A DNA stretch of 64,000 nt from an uncultured Selenomonas sp. (GTDB lineage: Bacteria > Bacillota > Negativicutes > Selenomonadales > Selenomonadaceae). The notes beneath the pieces were generated by a model, which was not told the DNA's origin, did not search any database, and saw only the letters and a program-made list of their open reading frames with translations. A program made the position numbers and the translations under genes. Below, in pieces: positions 17,242-25,788 of this stretch (positions are counted from its first letter, which is position 1; every line of letters starts with the position of its first letter). The stretch is from assembly GCA_934202005.1 (NCBI GenBank), contig CAKPXP010000008.1, forward strand, positions 1-64,000, written 5' to 3'.

Positions 17242-18611
17242 ATGAAAGTCATCATTCTCGCCGGCGGCGGCGGGTCGCGTCTTTTCCGCTGTCGCGCAAG
17301 TCGTATCCGAAGCAGTTCCTGAAGCTGGAGGATGAGCGGTCGCTGCTGGTGCATACGGTGGAGCGGTTCTTGGATTTCGTGGCGCCGGAGGATGTTCTGG
17401 TGGTGACGAATGAGCGGTATCTCTATCATGTGCAGAGCGAGCTCGCGGAGTGCCATGCGGAGGGGGCGCATGTCATCCTGGAGCCGGTGGCGCGCAATAC
17501 GGCGCCGGCGATCGCTCTGGCGCTGCGGTTCTGCGAGGAGCGGCTCGGCTGCGATGGGGCAGAGCCGCTGGTGGTGGCGGCGGCGGATCATGTGATCCGG
17601 CCGCAGGATGTGTTCACGTCGTGCATCGCGCAGGCGGCTGCGGTGGTGCAGGAGGGGGCCGGGTGTCTCGTGACGTTCGGCATCCCGGCGCGGTCGCCGG
17701 AGACGGGGTATGGCTATATCGAGGCGGGGGATTCGGATGGCCGGTCGTTCGCTGTCGAGTCGTTCCAGGAGAAGCCGGATCTTGAGACGGCGGAGCGTTA
17801 TGTCGCGGTGGGGAATTATTACTGGAATTCCGGGATGTTCGCGTTCACGCTGGAGTTTATGAAAGGGGAGCTCGCGCGGCATCAGCCGGAGATTGCGGCG
17901 ATCCTCGAGGATGGCTATGATGCGGCGGTGGCGCATTTCGCTGCGATGCCGGAGATCTCGATCGATTACGCGGTGGCGGAGCGGTCGCAGGCGGTGCGCA
18001 TGGTGCCGCTGACGTGTTATTGGAACGATATCGGCTCGTGGGACGCGGTGTATGATATCCTGCCGCACGACGCGGACGGCAATGCGGTGCAGGGCGATGT
18101 GCTCGCGCTCGATTGCCGGGACTCGCTGATCATGGGGCACGACCGCCTGATCGCGGGCATCGGGCTCGATGATCTCTTGCTCGTCGAGACGGACGATGTC
18201 ATCGTCGTCGCGCGGAAGGGGGCGTCGCAGCAGGTGAAGACGGTCGTCGAGCGCCTCCGCCGGATGGGGCGCAAGGAGGCGGACGAGCATACGACGATGT
18301 ACCACCGCTGGGGCACGTCGACGATCATCGGCCAGGGCGTCGGCTACCGGATGAAGAAAGTCCGCGTCCTCCCCGGCCAGGCCATCACGATGCAGATGCA
18401 CTACCATCGCACGGAGCACTGGGTCGTCCTGCGCGGCACGGCCGAGGTCACGCGCGGCGAGGAGAGGACCATGCTCCACGAGCGCGAGTCTATCTTCATT
18501 CCCCAGACGACAAAGCACCAGCTCAAAAACCCCGGCCGCATCCCGCTCGAGATCATCGAGATCCAGAACGGCTCGTATATCGGCGAGGATGATATCGTGC
18601 GGTATGAGTGA
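17242..18611 (+). pseudogene. manC: Mannose-1-phosphate guanylyltransferase / mannose-6-phosphate isomerase, frameshifted near the N-terminus
   Basis: AGGAGGG followed by ATG 17242 begins MKVIILAGGGGSRLF, the exact GDP-mannose pyrophosphorylase loop. The frame then breaks: one base is missing around CTTTTCCG (17281-17288), where family sequences read L-F-P-L-S-R-K-S-Y-P-K-Q. The downstream frame is open from there to 18611 and codes an otherwise complete type II protein: EPVARNTAPAIALAL, FQEKPDLETAERY, WNSGMFAF in the nucleotidyltransferase half, and a C-terminal cupin (MQMHYHRTEHWVVLRGTAEVT) for the isomerase half. With one base added the product is about 456 aa, normal for the family. It would supply GDP-mannose. 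As written, no functional N-terminus is made. Confidence 0.82.
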
Positions 18612-18756
18612 GGGGGACATATAAGACATGTGAGAGCCAGAACACGAAGCTACATGTACAAACGTCCACTTTGTGGACATTGTGCGCCCGTCCTTAGAGG
18701 ATTTCCTGCCAATCGCGCTGCGCCTGCGGCTTGCGTTCTTGGGGCTTTATATAGTA
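18612..18756. repeat. Hairpin repeat copy A (18656-18694, minus orientation) and spacer
   Basis: Read on the minus strand, 18694 to 18656 gives AGGACGGGCGCACAATGTCC, then ACAAAGTGG and a 3' arm GACGTTTGT. It shares 29 identical bases with copy B at 31110-31138. The stem has loop AAA and is discussed in the findings. No gene seen in this gap. Confidence 0.65.
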
Positions 18757-18788
18757 AACGCACTTTGCAGAAAAATGCAAAGTGCGTT
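18757..18788 (-). terminator. Hairpin after the toxin-antitoxin operon
   Basis: Perfect 13-bp stem AACGCACTTTGCA / TGCAAAGTGCGTT with a 6-nt loop between convergent manC and the toxin-antitoxin operon. T-tract is poor on either strand, so it could be a bidirectional terminator or a regulatory hairpin. Confidence 0.55.
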
Positions 18789-18800
18789 CATACTATCCAC

Positions 18801-19079
18801 TCAACGGGCTGCAAATTCGATTTTTAAACGACATCCAAGACCAGAGGCCAAGCGTTTCAAGGTCTTGATGGAGGGATTCGCGTTGCCGTTTTCCAGTTTG
18901 CTGATATCTGCCTGGGCGATACCGGTACGAGCGGCTAACTCCTTCTGCGTAATGCCTTGGCGCTCACGGGCGTCTATCATGGCGCGGATAATAGCGAACT
19001 CTGGTTCTAAAGCATCGTATTCAGCTTTTAGTTCTGGGTCTTTCAGCTGTTCTTGGAGAAATTCTTTGAATTCGCTCAC
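18801..19079 (-). CDS. HTH antitoxin, HigA/XRE type
   Basis: 92 aa. Helix-turn-helix XRE domain at about residues 36-88: RERQGITQKELAARTGIAQADISKLENGNANPSIKTLKRLASGLG. The N-terminus (MSEFKEFLQEQLKDPELKAEYDALEPEF) is the toxin-binding extension typical of this antitoxin class. It would neutralise the upstream toxin and repress the shared promoter. Its start overlaps the toxin stop by 4 nt. The toxin-first order matches HigBA rather than RelBE. Confidence 0.88.
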   Translation of the reverse strand: MSEFKEFLQEQLKDPELKAEYDALEPEFAIIRAMIDARERQGITQKELAARTGIAQADISKLENGNANPSIKTLKRLASGLGCRLKIEFAAR

Positions 19080-19432
19080 TTTGATCCCATCCTTTCCAGA
19101 TAATCTTTGCGGTACTTTTTGGCGCGTTCTATTTCGCCCTTGGGCGTCTTCTGTGATTTCTTTATGAAGCCGTGCGTTAAGATGATTTCATGGTTTATCA
19201 CGAAGAAGTACATGACCCGAGAAATGTCGCTGCTAACTTTCGCTCGTAGTTCAAATATACCATCATCCAAATGTTTGGAGTAAGGCTCTCGGAGTTGATT
19301 GCCTTTATCCTCTAGTGTTTCGATGGTGCGCAACATTTTAGCGCGCATCTTTTTCTCCAGATCGATGATAAAGGTTTTTGCTGGTTTATCGCCGTTGGGG
19401 AGAGTGTAAAAGCTTACTTGGAAAGCAGACAT
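19076..19432 (-). CDS. RelE/HigB-family toxin (Gp49-like)
   Basis: 118 aa. Predicted ribosome-dependent mRNA endonuclease of the phage-derived Gp49-like/HigB branch. Seen: FIIDLEKKMRAKMLRTIETLEDKG, then HLDDGIFELRAKVSSDISRVMYFF, and HEIILTHGFIKKSQKTPKGEIERAKKYRKDYL, the strand-plus-basic-helix order of the RelE fold. First gene of a two-gene operon with its own strong promoter. Inserted between manC and rfbC on the opposite strand to the polysaccharide genes, where it may stabilise the locus or be a passenger of past transfer. Confidence 0.88.
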   Translation of the reverse strand: MSAFQVSFYTLPNGDKPAKTFIIDLEKKMRAKMLRTIETLEDKGNQLREPYSKHLDDGIFELRAKVSSDISRVMYFFVINHEIILTHGFIKKSQKTPKGEIERAKKYRKDYLERMGSK

Positions 19433-19471
19433 TCGTGCTCTTTTTTGATATGTGATAAATCCTATATTTAT

Positions 19472-19500
19472 ATATTAAGCGATGGTTCCTATCTAGTCAA
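19472..19500 (-). promoter_or_regulatory. Promoter of the toxin-antitoxin operon
   Basis: On the minus strand: TTGACT (19500-19495), 17-bp spacer, TAATAT (19477-19472). AT-rich surroundings suit autorepression by the HTH antitoxin, but no clear operator palindrome was picked out. Confidence 0.75.
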
Positions 19501-19564
19501 GGGGAGTCTAGACGGCGCCGCGGCGATTGGCAACGGATTAAATGATGAATGCGGCGCGCGGATG

Positions 19565-19573
19565 TGATACAAT
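19565..19573 (+). promoter_or_regulatory. Extended -10 promoter of rfbC
   Basis: TGA-TACAAT at 19565-19573, about 45 bp before the rfbC start; no good -35 hexamer. The GTGATACAAT string is the same as in the promoter at 1368-1377. Confidence 0.5.
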
Positions 19574-19616
19574 GGGTAGCATAGAATAACGTTACAAATA
19601 AAGGAGACGTTTGATC

Positions 19617-20183
19617 GTGAAAGCAACGGAAACGAAACTCAAGGGTGTCTATGTGCTGGAGCCGCAGGTGTTCGGCGATGCGCGCGGGTGGTTCATGGAG
19701 AGCTGGTCGAAGCGCAAGATGGAGGCGGCCGGGATCGCGGTGGATTTCGTGCAGGACAACCAGTCCTACTCGGCGCAGAAGGGCACGCTGCGCGGGCTGC
19801 ACTATCAGCTCGACCCGATGAGCCAGGCAAAGCTCCTGCGCGCGACGCGCGGGGCGATCTTCGACGTGGCCGTCGACATCCGCAAGGGCTCGCCGCAGTT
19901 CGGCCAGTGGGTGGGCGTCGAGCTCTCGGCGGAGAACAAACGCCAGCTCTTCATCCCGCGCGGCTTCGCGCATGGATTCATCACGCTGACGGACGACGTC
20001 GAGGTCCAGTACAAGGCGGACAACTACTACGCGCCGGAGTGCGACGGCAACATCCGCTGGAACGATCCCGACATCGGCGTCGCCTGGCCCATCGAGCCCG
20101 TCATCCTGTCGGAAAAGGATACGAAGGCGCCGACGCTCAAGGAGCGCGTGGAGACGTCGCTGAACTTCGTGTATCAGGGGTGA
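19617..20183 (+). CDS. rfbC: dTDP-4-dehydrorhamnose 3,5-epimerase
   Basis: 188 aa from GTG 19617 (MKATETKLKGVYVLEPQVF, the family's usual start; TTG 19611 is closer to AAGGAG at 19601 and would add two residues). Epimerises dTDP-4-keto-6-deoxyglucose at C3 and C5 on the way to dTDP-L-rhamnose. Conserved: DARGWFMESW, QDNQSYSAQKGTLRGLHYQ (catalytic His), DVAVDIRKGSP with the catalytic Asp, and FIPRGFAHGFITL. The other rhamnose genes (rfbA, rfbB, rfbD) are absent from the window, so this copy is isolated. The region directly downstream changes to lower GC where the ATPase pair has been inserted. Confidence 0.92.
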   Translation: MKATETKLKGVYVLEPQVFGDARGWFMESWSKRKMEAAGIAVDFVQDNQSYSAQKGTLRGLHYQLDPMSQAKLLRATRGAIFDVAVDIRKGSPQFGQWVGVELSAENKRQLFIPRGFAHGFITLTDDVEVQYKADNYYAPECDGNIRWNDPDIGVAWPIEPVILSEKDTKAPTLKERVETSLNFVYQG

Positions 20184-20299
20184 GTGGCGGAGGGACTGCT
20201 TGGTACCGCGCGTGTGATGCGTTCACATGGCCTCACAGTCGACTACAGCGCAAAAGAGCGGCTGAGACATATCAGCATAGCGAGCAGGGAGGGTACAAA

Positions 20300-21577
20300 A
20301 TGAGACTCCAGATCAAGAACTTTGCTGCAATTCGAGAAGCTGATATCCAGTTTGACGGTATTACCGTGATTGCAGGCGAGAATAATGCCGGTAAGAGCAC
20401 TGTGGGAAAGATACTTTTCTCTCTGTTCCATGGATTTTATAATATGAAGGAGAAGATTCAGAGCAATCGTTGGCAGGCCATCTCGAACAAAATCTCTCAG
20501 GATATTGATGAGAACATGAACTTCACAAGTCAGTTGAATGGAGAACTTTCTGACGATAGATGGAGGTATCAACATCATCTTTTTAGGCAGTTTAAGAAAA
20601 AACATCCTCTTAATGAAGAGGAGTGTGTGGCCTTCATAGAAGATTATGTCAAAGATTTAGTGCAAGGAAAACTAAATGATTTTAGTGATTTTCGAGCGTC
20701 AATTCGAAAGGATATTCGTTCGGTTTTTCAATATACGGATGCACAGATTCGGGATACAGTATTGACATCAGAATTTAATGATGTGTTTTCTCATCAGGCC
20801 AATTCCAAGCGAAATACCGATGCTGCCGATTTGCGACTGACAATAAAAGATAAAGTTGTTCATGTTGGCTTAAAAGATGAAACTTGTCAGGATGTTTCTT
20901 CTGAAATAAAAATCTTACATTCTGCTACCTACATTGATGATCCTTTTATCGTCGATAATCTCGTGGGACTTCATTTTTCTAACTGGAGAAATATCATGGT
21001 CGAGGATTTAAAGATAAAGATGCGGAAGTCCAGGGATATAGATCTTCTTTCTAAGCAGATACGGAAAGATCAAACGAAGGAAATCATCAATAAACTTCAT
21101 CAAGTGATTGATGGAGAATTTATCGAGACACGAGAGGGCCCGGTTTTCCACCAGATGGGCATGACAGATGACCTCTTGTTGCGTAATCTATCAACTGGCC
21201 TGAAGGCATTCGCCATCATCAAGCGCCTGCTGGAATACCACAATCTCAATGAACAGGACGTTCTGATCCTCGACGAGCCAGAGATCCACCTGCACCCAGA
21301 GTGGCAGCTCATCTATGCCGAGCTGATCGTGCTACTGCAAAAGGCATTCCACCTGACTGTCCTACTGACCACCCACAGCCCCTATTTCCTCGAGGCAATC
21401 GAGGTATTCTCGGCAAAGCATGGACTGGAGAAAGAGACAAAGTACTATCTGGCCCATAAGCAGGACGGCTACGCGGTCTTTGATGACGTGACAGATGATA
21501 CCGCCAGGATCTACCATCGCCTCGCTGAGCCATTTGATAAACTAGATGCAATAAAGCAGGGCAAAGGATGGTGTTGA
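20300..21577 (+). CDS. AAA ATPase, OLD/RecF-like, first gene of a putative defence pair
   Basis: 425 aa from ATG 20300, 7 nt after GGGAGGG-like sequence; the frame is open far upstream through rfbC but that part is a shadow. SMC/ABC-type ATPase: Walker A GENNAGKST (residues 26-34), signature LSTG (297-300), Walker B VLILDEP (321-327) followed by EIHLHPEW, and switch TTHSPYF (357-363). The middle, about 45-290, is a helical insert rich in charged residues, the position of the coiled-coil/dimer region in OLD-like proteins, but no Toprim nuclease domain follows: the C-terminus ends about 50 residues after the switch. The partner gene begins 1 nt after its stop. Similar ATPases power anti-phage systems such as Septu, PARIS and Gabija; this pair does not match any of these that I recognise. 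Confidence 0.8.
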   Translation: MRLQIKNFAAIREADIQFDGITVIAGENNAGKSTVGKILFSLFHGFYNMKEKIQSNRWQAISNKISQDIDENMNFTSQLNGELSDDRWRYQHHLFRQFKKKHPLNEEECVAFIEDYVKDLVQGKLNDFSDFRASIRKDIRSVFQYTDAQIRDTVLTSEFNDVFSHQANSKRNTDAADLRLTIKDKVVHVGLKDETCQDVSSEIKILHSATYIDDPFIVDNLVGLHFSNWRNIMVEDLKIKMRKSRDIDLLSKQIRKDQTKEIINKLHQVIDGEFIETREGPVFHQMGMTDDLLLRNLSTGLKAFAIIKRLLEYHNLNEQDVLILDEPEIHLHPEWQLIYAELIVLLQKAFHLTVLLTTHSPYFLEAIEVFSAKHGLEKETKYYLAHKQDGYAVFDDVTDDTARIYHRLAEPFDKLDAIKQGKGWC

Positions 21578-21578
21578 T

Positions 21579-22127
21579 ATGGCACCCGAAGAGATCTATC
21601 TGAACCATCGTTCGACGCTGAAACAAACCTCCTTTGACAGTGACAACAAAGTCTACATGGTGGAGGATGAGACGATACCCGTCTATGATTATGATGATGT
21701 GATGGGAGCGTATTCGTCGCGAGAACATCTGCAATATACGCCTTGCTCGAATGATGCGCTGTATGTGGATGATGGGCATATCACCTTTATCGAGTTCAAG
21801 AATGGTAAGGTAAATCCGAAGAATATCATCCAGAAGGCATATGATAGTCTGCTCGTCCTTTTTGATCATGATATGGGCCTGGAGTGGCGGAGAACTGACT
21901 TCTGTGCGAACATCTCTTTTTCCCGACAGAACATCGACCTCATCGTAGTCTGGGATGATCCCGATGATGATCCGAGGACTGCCGCGAGGAATAAGATCAG
22001 CAATCACGTCAGAGGCAAAGGAAAGTTCGGCTTGAGCGAACTGAAACGGTATCTGTATAAAGATGTCCGTGTCATGTCAAAGGCAGAGTTCCAGCGTGAG
22101 TTTATCGAATATTTTTCTACTATTTGA
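21579..22127 (+). CDS. Putative PD-(D/E)XK nuclease-like partner of the ATPase
   Basis: 182 aa, ATG 21579, 1 nt after the ATPase stop, so translation is coupled. No family recognised. What can be seen: Asp59 in CSNDALYV, then after 12 residues E72-F-K74 in ITFIEFKNGKV, then QKAYDSL (Q85) in the following helix. D-x12-E-x-K plus a Q-x-x-x-Y helix is the layout of PD-(D/E)XK nucleases (motifs II, III and the QxxxY motif). The rest includes an acidic stretch DDPDDDPR and a basic C-terminal half (NHVRGKGKFGLSELKRYLYKDVR). Inference: it is the effector of a two-gene defence system whose ATPase senses or loads. The alternative is a structural partner without catalysis. Confidence 0.6.
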   Translation: MAPEEIYLNHRSTLKQTSFDSDNKVYMVEDETIPVYDYDDVMGAYSSREHLQYTPCSNDALYVDDGHITFIEFKNGKVNPKNIIQKAYDSLLVLFDHDMGLEWRRTDFCANISFSRQNIDLIVVWDDPDDDPRTAARNKISNHVRGKGKFGLSELKRYLYKDVRVMSKAEFQREFIEYFSTI

Positions 22128-22132
22128 CCGGT

Positions 22133-22249
22133 GCGCTCATTTACGACGCTGTTGCAGAAATTGAGATGGAGCCACTACATAGAGCCTTTGAGGTGGATGG
22201 CGCACAGGAAGGTGCCGCCTATCTCCACGAGACCGCAAGCACACATTGA
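22133..22249 (+). pseudogene. Unidentified 3' gene remnant
   Basis: A GC-rich frame of 38 codons ending at TGA 22247-22249 (…AEIEMEPLHRAFEVDGAQEG…) has coding character but no start; it directly abuts the end of the AT-rich nuclease gene. Probably the tail of a gene cut when the ATPase pair arrived. Family not recognised. Confidence 0.35.
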
Positions 22250-22267
22250 TTTTGGAGAGATATTGAG

Positions 22268-22612
22268 ATGATTCAGAGATGCATTCGCATAGGGATTCAT
22301 GTTTGTCAGCATCTGCACACAAAGGGACTCCTTTGGTCGATGCGGTTCTACTGGGGGCGCCTGCGCACTGTCCTCTACTCACGGCTGGTCTTTGGCAGAT
22401 GGGACATCAACGTGGATCCTGATGCACGGGTCAATGGCACGGAGTACATGCAGATCGGCCCACATTTCAGAGCCGGGCGCGGGCTCTGGCTGGAGGCGAT
22501 TGACCAGTTCGGCGAGGGCGGGACGGCGCAGCACTTCACCCCACGCCTCGTCATCGGCGACAACGTGAGCCTCAGCGAGTACGTCCATATCGGCTGCGTG
22601 CATCACCGGTAG
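22268..22612 (+). pseudogene. Hexapeptide-repeat acetyltransferase, C-terminally truncated
   Basis: 114 codons from ATG 22268 with GGAG upstream. The N-terminal part reads like a WcaF/maltose-O-acetyltransferase-type left-handed beta-helix protein: ARVNGTEYMQIGPHFRAGRG, then LVIGDNVSLSEYVHIGCVHH. Family members continue with I/V-T-I-G-x-x-V-L-I-A and the catalytic H-x-H; here the frame ends R-stop right after HH, and sequence beyond shows no continuation in another frame. It lacks most of the catalytic trimer interface and is presumably inactive. When complete, it would O-acetylate a glycan residue. Confidence 0.7.
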
Positions 22613-22756
22613 CGATATCTTCATGGGTAGGTGGACTGAAAGTCTACGGGGGGATTGTTTGCTGTAGAAATAGGCTTCGTAGATAAGGAGAAGGGGAATA
22701 CATGATTGCTCAAACTGTACGGGCTGATCTTTTATGATGAGAAATAGGAGATTTTG

Positions 22757-23686
22757 ATGATTAAAAATGCGAACATTGGTGTGGTATTAGTTACGTTTAA
22801 TCGTTTGGAAAAGTTGAAAAAAACGCTAGAGTCTTATGCTGAGCAAACATTGTATCCGCAATATATCATTGTTGTGAATAACGCCTCTAATGATGGTACA
22901 ACAGATTTTTTAGCGGAGTGGGAGAATGAGGCATCTCCTTATAAAAGGATTGTTATAAATCTTTCGCACAATCTTGGCGGTAGTGGTGGATACTATGCTG
23001 GTGAAAAAGAAGCGATAAAGTTGTCTGCTAGTTGGATTATGGTTGCAGATGATGATGCGTATCCGTCAGCAGACTACATTGAGGGAATGGATTCTTTTAT
23101 ACAATCATACATTGGTGGCCGTTTAGCTGCTGTTTGTGGGAGCGTTGTTGAGAAGGGAAGCTATGCTTTGTGGCATAGACGCTTCAAACGTAAGGGATTT
23201 TCTTTAGAGTACTCAGAAGTTACGAGACCGGAGGATTATCAGAAAAAAGATTTTGAGGTCTCATATATTTCATATGTAGGCCCTGTTATGAATAAGGTCG
23301 CTTTACAGGAAGTAGGCTTGGTTGATAAAGACTTCTTCATATGGAACGATGATATCGAGCACATGCAGCGTCTGGGAAAATATGGAAAGATGTTTTGCGT
23401 TCCCCGCTATGAACTTCATCATGATGTCGATAGCCAGAACAGCGCGCTTTCCTGGAAATCGTATTACGGTCTCCGTAACAATTTAGTCCTTTTGAAACGA
23501 TATTTTCCGTTACGGTTTCTCATCGTGCTGTCGTTGCTTACGGCAAAAGCAATTTTATGTCCGTTGAAAGGGAAATGTCTGCAAGAAATGCGGTTGCGCT
23601 TGACCGCGATTAAAGATGGTCTGGTAGGAAATCTAGGTATTCATCCTGTTTATAAGCCTGGATGGTCTTTGAAAAAAAGCGTTTAA
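22757..23686 (+). CDS. Glycosyltransferase, GT2 family (galactofuranosyl/rhamnosyltransferase-like)
   Basis: 309 aa, ATG 22757 with AGGAG 6 nt upstream (TTG 22754 would sit closer than is usual). GT-A inverting transferase: GVVLVTFNRLEKLKKTLES, VVNNASNDGTTDFL, NLSHNLGGSGGYYAGEKEA, then MVADDDAYP as metal site (DDD) and FFIWNDDIEHMQRLGKYGK with the catalytic-base acidic pair. The NxGGSGG-and-DDD combination is typical of GlfT-like enzymes that use UDP-galactofuranose, which fits the UDP-galactopyranose mutase gene immediately downstream; donor assignment remains inference. Moderately AT-rich. Confidence 0.85.
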   Translation: MIKNANIGVVLVTFNRLEKLKKTLESYAEQTLYPQYIIVVNNASNDGTTDFLAEWENEASPYKRIVINLSHNLGGSGGYYAGEKEAIKLSASWIMVADDDAYPSADYIEGMDSFIQSYIGGRLAAVCGSVVEKGSYALWHRRFKRKGFSLEYSEVTRPEDYQKKDFEVSYISYVGPVMNKVALQEVGLVDKDFFIWNDDIEHMQRLGKYGKMFCVPRYELHHDVDSQNSALSWKSYYGLRNNLVLLKRYFPLRFLIVLSLLTAKAILCPLKGKCLQEMRLRLTAIKDGLVGNLGIHPVYKPGWSLKKSV

Positions 23687-23707
23687 AGTATACAGGGAGG
23701 ACTCTTC

Positions 23708-24796
23708 ATGTACGATTATCTGATTGTAGGCAGCGGCCTTTTTGGCGCGGTCTTTGCGCATGAGGTGAAGCGGGCGGGGAAGTCTGTGCTGGTGTTGGAG
23801 CGTCGCGGGCATGTCGGCGGCAATGTCTACTGCGAGGAAAAGGATGGCATCAACATCCACAAGTATGGCGCGCACATTTTCCACACGAGCTATGAGGAGG
23901 TCTGGGCGTATGTCAACCAGTTCGTGAAGTTCAACAACTTCATCAATTCGCCGGTAGCGAACTATCAGGGACATCTCTACAATCTGCCGTTCAATATGAA
24001 CACGTTCCGTGAGCTCTGGGATATCGTGACGCCAGCGCAGGCGAAGGCCATCATCGCGGAGCAGCGCCAGGTCATCAAGGGTGAACCGCGGAATCTCGAG
24101 GAGCAGGCCATCTCGCTCGTCGGCACGGATATCTATACGAAGCTCATCAAGGGCTATACGGAGAAGCAATGGGGCCGCAGCTGCACGGAGCTGCCCGCTT
24201 TCATTATCAAGCGCCTGCCGGTGCGCTATACGTTCGATAACAATTATTTCAATGACCGCTATCAGGGCATCCCGGTCGGCGGCTACAACAAGCTGATTGA
24301 TGCGCTGCTCGACGGCATCGAGGTTCGCACAGGCGTTGATTTCCTCAAGGAGCGCGCGCCCTATCAGGCGATGGCCAAGAAGGTTGTCTATACTGGCTCG
24401 ATTGACGAGTATTTCGATTACAAGCTCGGCCAGCTCGAGTACCGTGGCCTGCGCTTCGAGACGGAGCGTCTGGAGGAGGAAAACCATCAGGGTGTCGCTG
24501 TCGTCAATTATACGGAGCGTGAGATCCCCTACACGCGCATCATCGAGCACAAACACTTCGAGTTCGGCACGCAGCCTGTCACCTACATCACACGCGAATA
24601 CCCCGCCGACTGGCATCCGGGCGAAGAAGCCTATTATCCCATCAACAACGAACGCAACCAGAGCCTCTATCAGCAGTACGCAGCCCTTGCAGAGCAAGAG
24701 CCCAATACCATCTTCGGTGGGCGGCTGGCAGAGTATAAGTACTATGATATGGATGACGTGATCAAGAGTGCGTTGTCTATATGGAAATCTATCTAA
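23708..24796 (+). CDS. glf: UDP-galactopyranose mutase
   Basis: 362 aa flavoprotein that interconverts UDP-galactopyranose and UDP-galactofuranose using reduced FAD. FAD-binding start YDYLIVGSGLFGAVFAHEVK, the GNVYCEEKDGINIHKYGAHIFHT signature, YNLPFNMNTF, GYTEKQWGR, and PVGGYNKLIDALLDG, RIIEHKHF, and FGGRLAEYKYYDMDDVI near the C-terminus, all in family order and at full length. AGGGAGG precedes the start. GC-rich, contrasting with both flanks. Provides donor for the preceding GT2 and predicts Galf in the surface glycan. Confidence 0.95.
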   Translation: MYDYLIVGSGLFGAVFAHEVKRAGKSVLVLERRGHVGGNVYCEEKDGINIHKYGAHIFHTSYEEVWAYVNQFVKFNNFINSPVANYQGHLYNLPFNMNTFRELWDIVTPAQAKAIIAEQRQVIKGEPRNLEEQAISLVGTDIYTKLIKGYTEKQWGRSCTELPAFIIKRLPVRYTFDNNYFNDRYQGIPVGGYNKLIDALLDGIEVRTGVDFLKERAPYQAMAKKVVYTGSIDEYFDYKLGQLEYRGLRFETERLEEENHQGVAVVNYTEREIPYTRIIEHKHFEFGTQPVTYITREYPADWHPGEEAYYPINNERNQSLYQQYAALAEQEPNTIFGGRLAEYKYYDMDDVIKSALSIWKSI

Positions 24797-24851
24797 AATC
24801 AAGATGCCAATATCTTTTAGATTTGTTTACTTTTGATGATAAGGAGCTATT

Positions 24852-25782
24852 ATGTTACAAGCAATAAAAAAACCATTTCGTCCTATCAAACGCTGGTTGA
24901 AAGAAAACAGAGGGAAGACACTGTTTTGAAGATAGGCGTAAAGGCGAAAAAACATTAGTATTGGTTATTGCTGGGTATAAGCCGTATTTATATCAAAATG
25001 TATTTAGCCGTATAAAGGCTTTTGTACCGGGGGGGGTGGATGTATGTATCGTCTCATCGGGCTTATATGATAAGAGGCTAAGTGAAATTGCCTCCAATAA
25101 TGATTGGTCGTATTTAAGCCTTAAGAGGAATTGTGTCACTTTAGCTCAAAATATAGCAATTCTTTATCATCCTAAAGCTGAGTATATTTATAAATTAGAC
25201 GAAGATATATTCGTGACAAAGAATTCTTTTGATATGTTAAAACAAACATATCAAAGGGTTCGTGATGAAGGTCTCTATGATATTGGTTTTGTGGCACCAT
25301 TGATTCCTATAAATGGGTATGGACATCTTAGAATCCTTGATAAATTAGGTATGATAGAGTTCTATGAAAAAAGATTTGAACGTGTAAAATATGCAAGTTA
25401 TCCAACTCGCATGGTAGAAAAAGATCCTCGTGTAGCTCGGTTCTTTTGGGGCGAAGGGGGATATATTCCTTCGATAGACGAATTGAGCGAACGGTTTGGT
25501 AATGAAGCTTTTTCATACCGTCCTTGCCCAATACGATTTTCAATAGGGTGCATTCTTTTCTCACGTAAAACATGGCAGGATATGGGGATGTGGAATGTTC
25601 CGCTTCGTGGATCTGGAATGGGTGCTGATGAAGCACAGATTTGTTCGTACGCCATAGTACAATCTCAAGCAATTATTGTCTCAGAAAATACGGTGGTTGG
25701 TCATCTGTCTTTTGGACAGCAAAATGAATCGATGAAAGTTTTTTATCAAAACCATCCTGAGATTTTCTCCTTAGGAAAGTAG
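24852..25782 (+). pseudogene. Putative glycosyltransferase, frameshifted at a T4 tract
   Basis: AAGGAG (24841) and ATG 24852 begin MLQAIKKPFRPIKRWLKENR, which stops at TGA 24927. Dropping one T from TTTT at 24924-24927 joins it to LFEDRRKGEKTLVLVIAGYKPYLY and the long frame running to 25782; that frame has no start with a ribosome binding site of its own. The main part is a GT-A-like domain with IYKLDEDIFVT as metal-site candidate and FSIGCILFSRKTWQDMGMW. Family not firmly recognised. It also carries an in-frame G8 tract at 25029-25036. Either a recent mutation, a contingency gene in the OFF state, or a sequencing error. Confidence 0.65.
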
Positions 25783-25788
25783 AGTTTT

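Noticed and set aside
22702..22737. 11-codon frame MIAQTVRADLL with a good AAGGAG site
   Set aside because: Too short to support; could be a leader peptide or the head of a lost gene.
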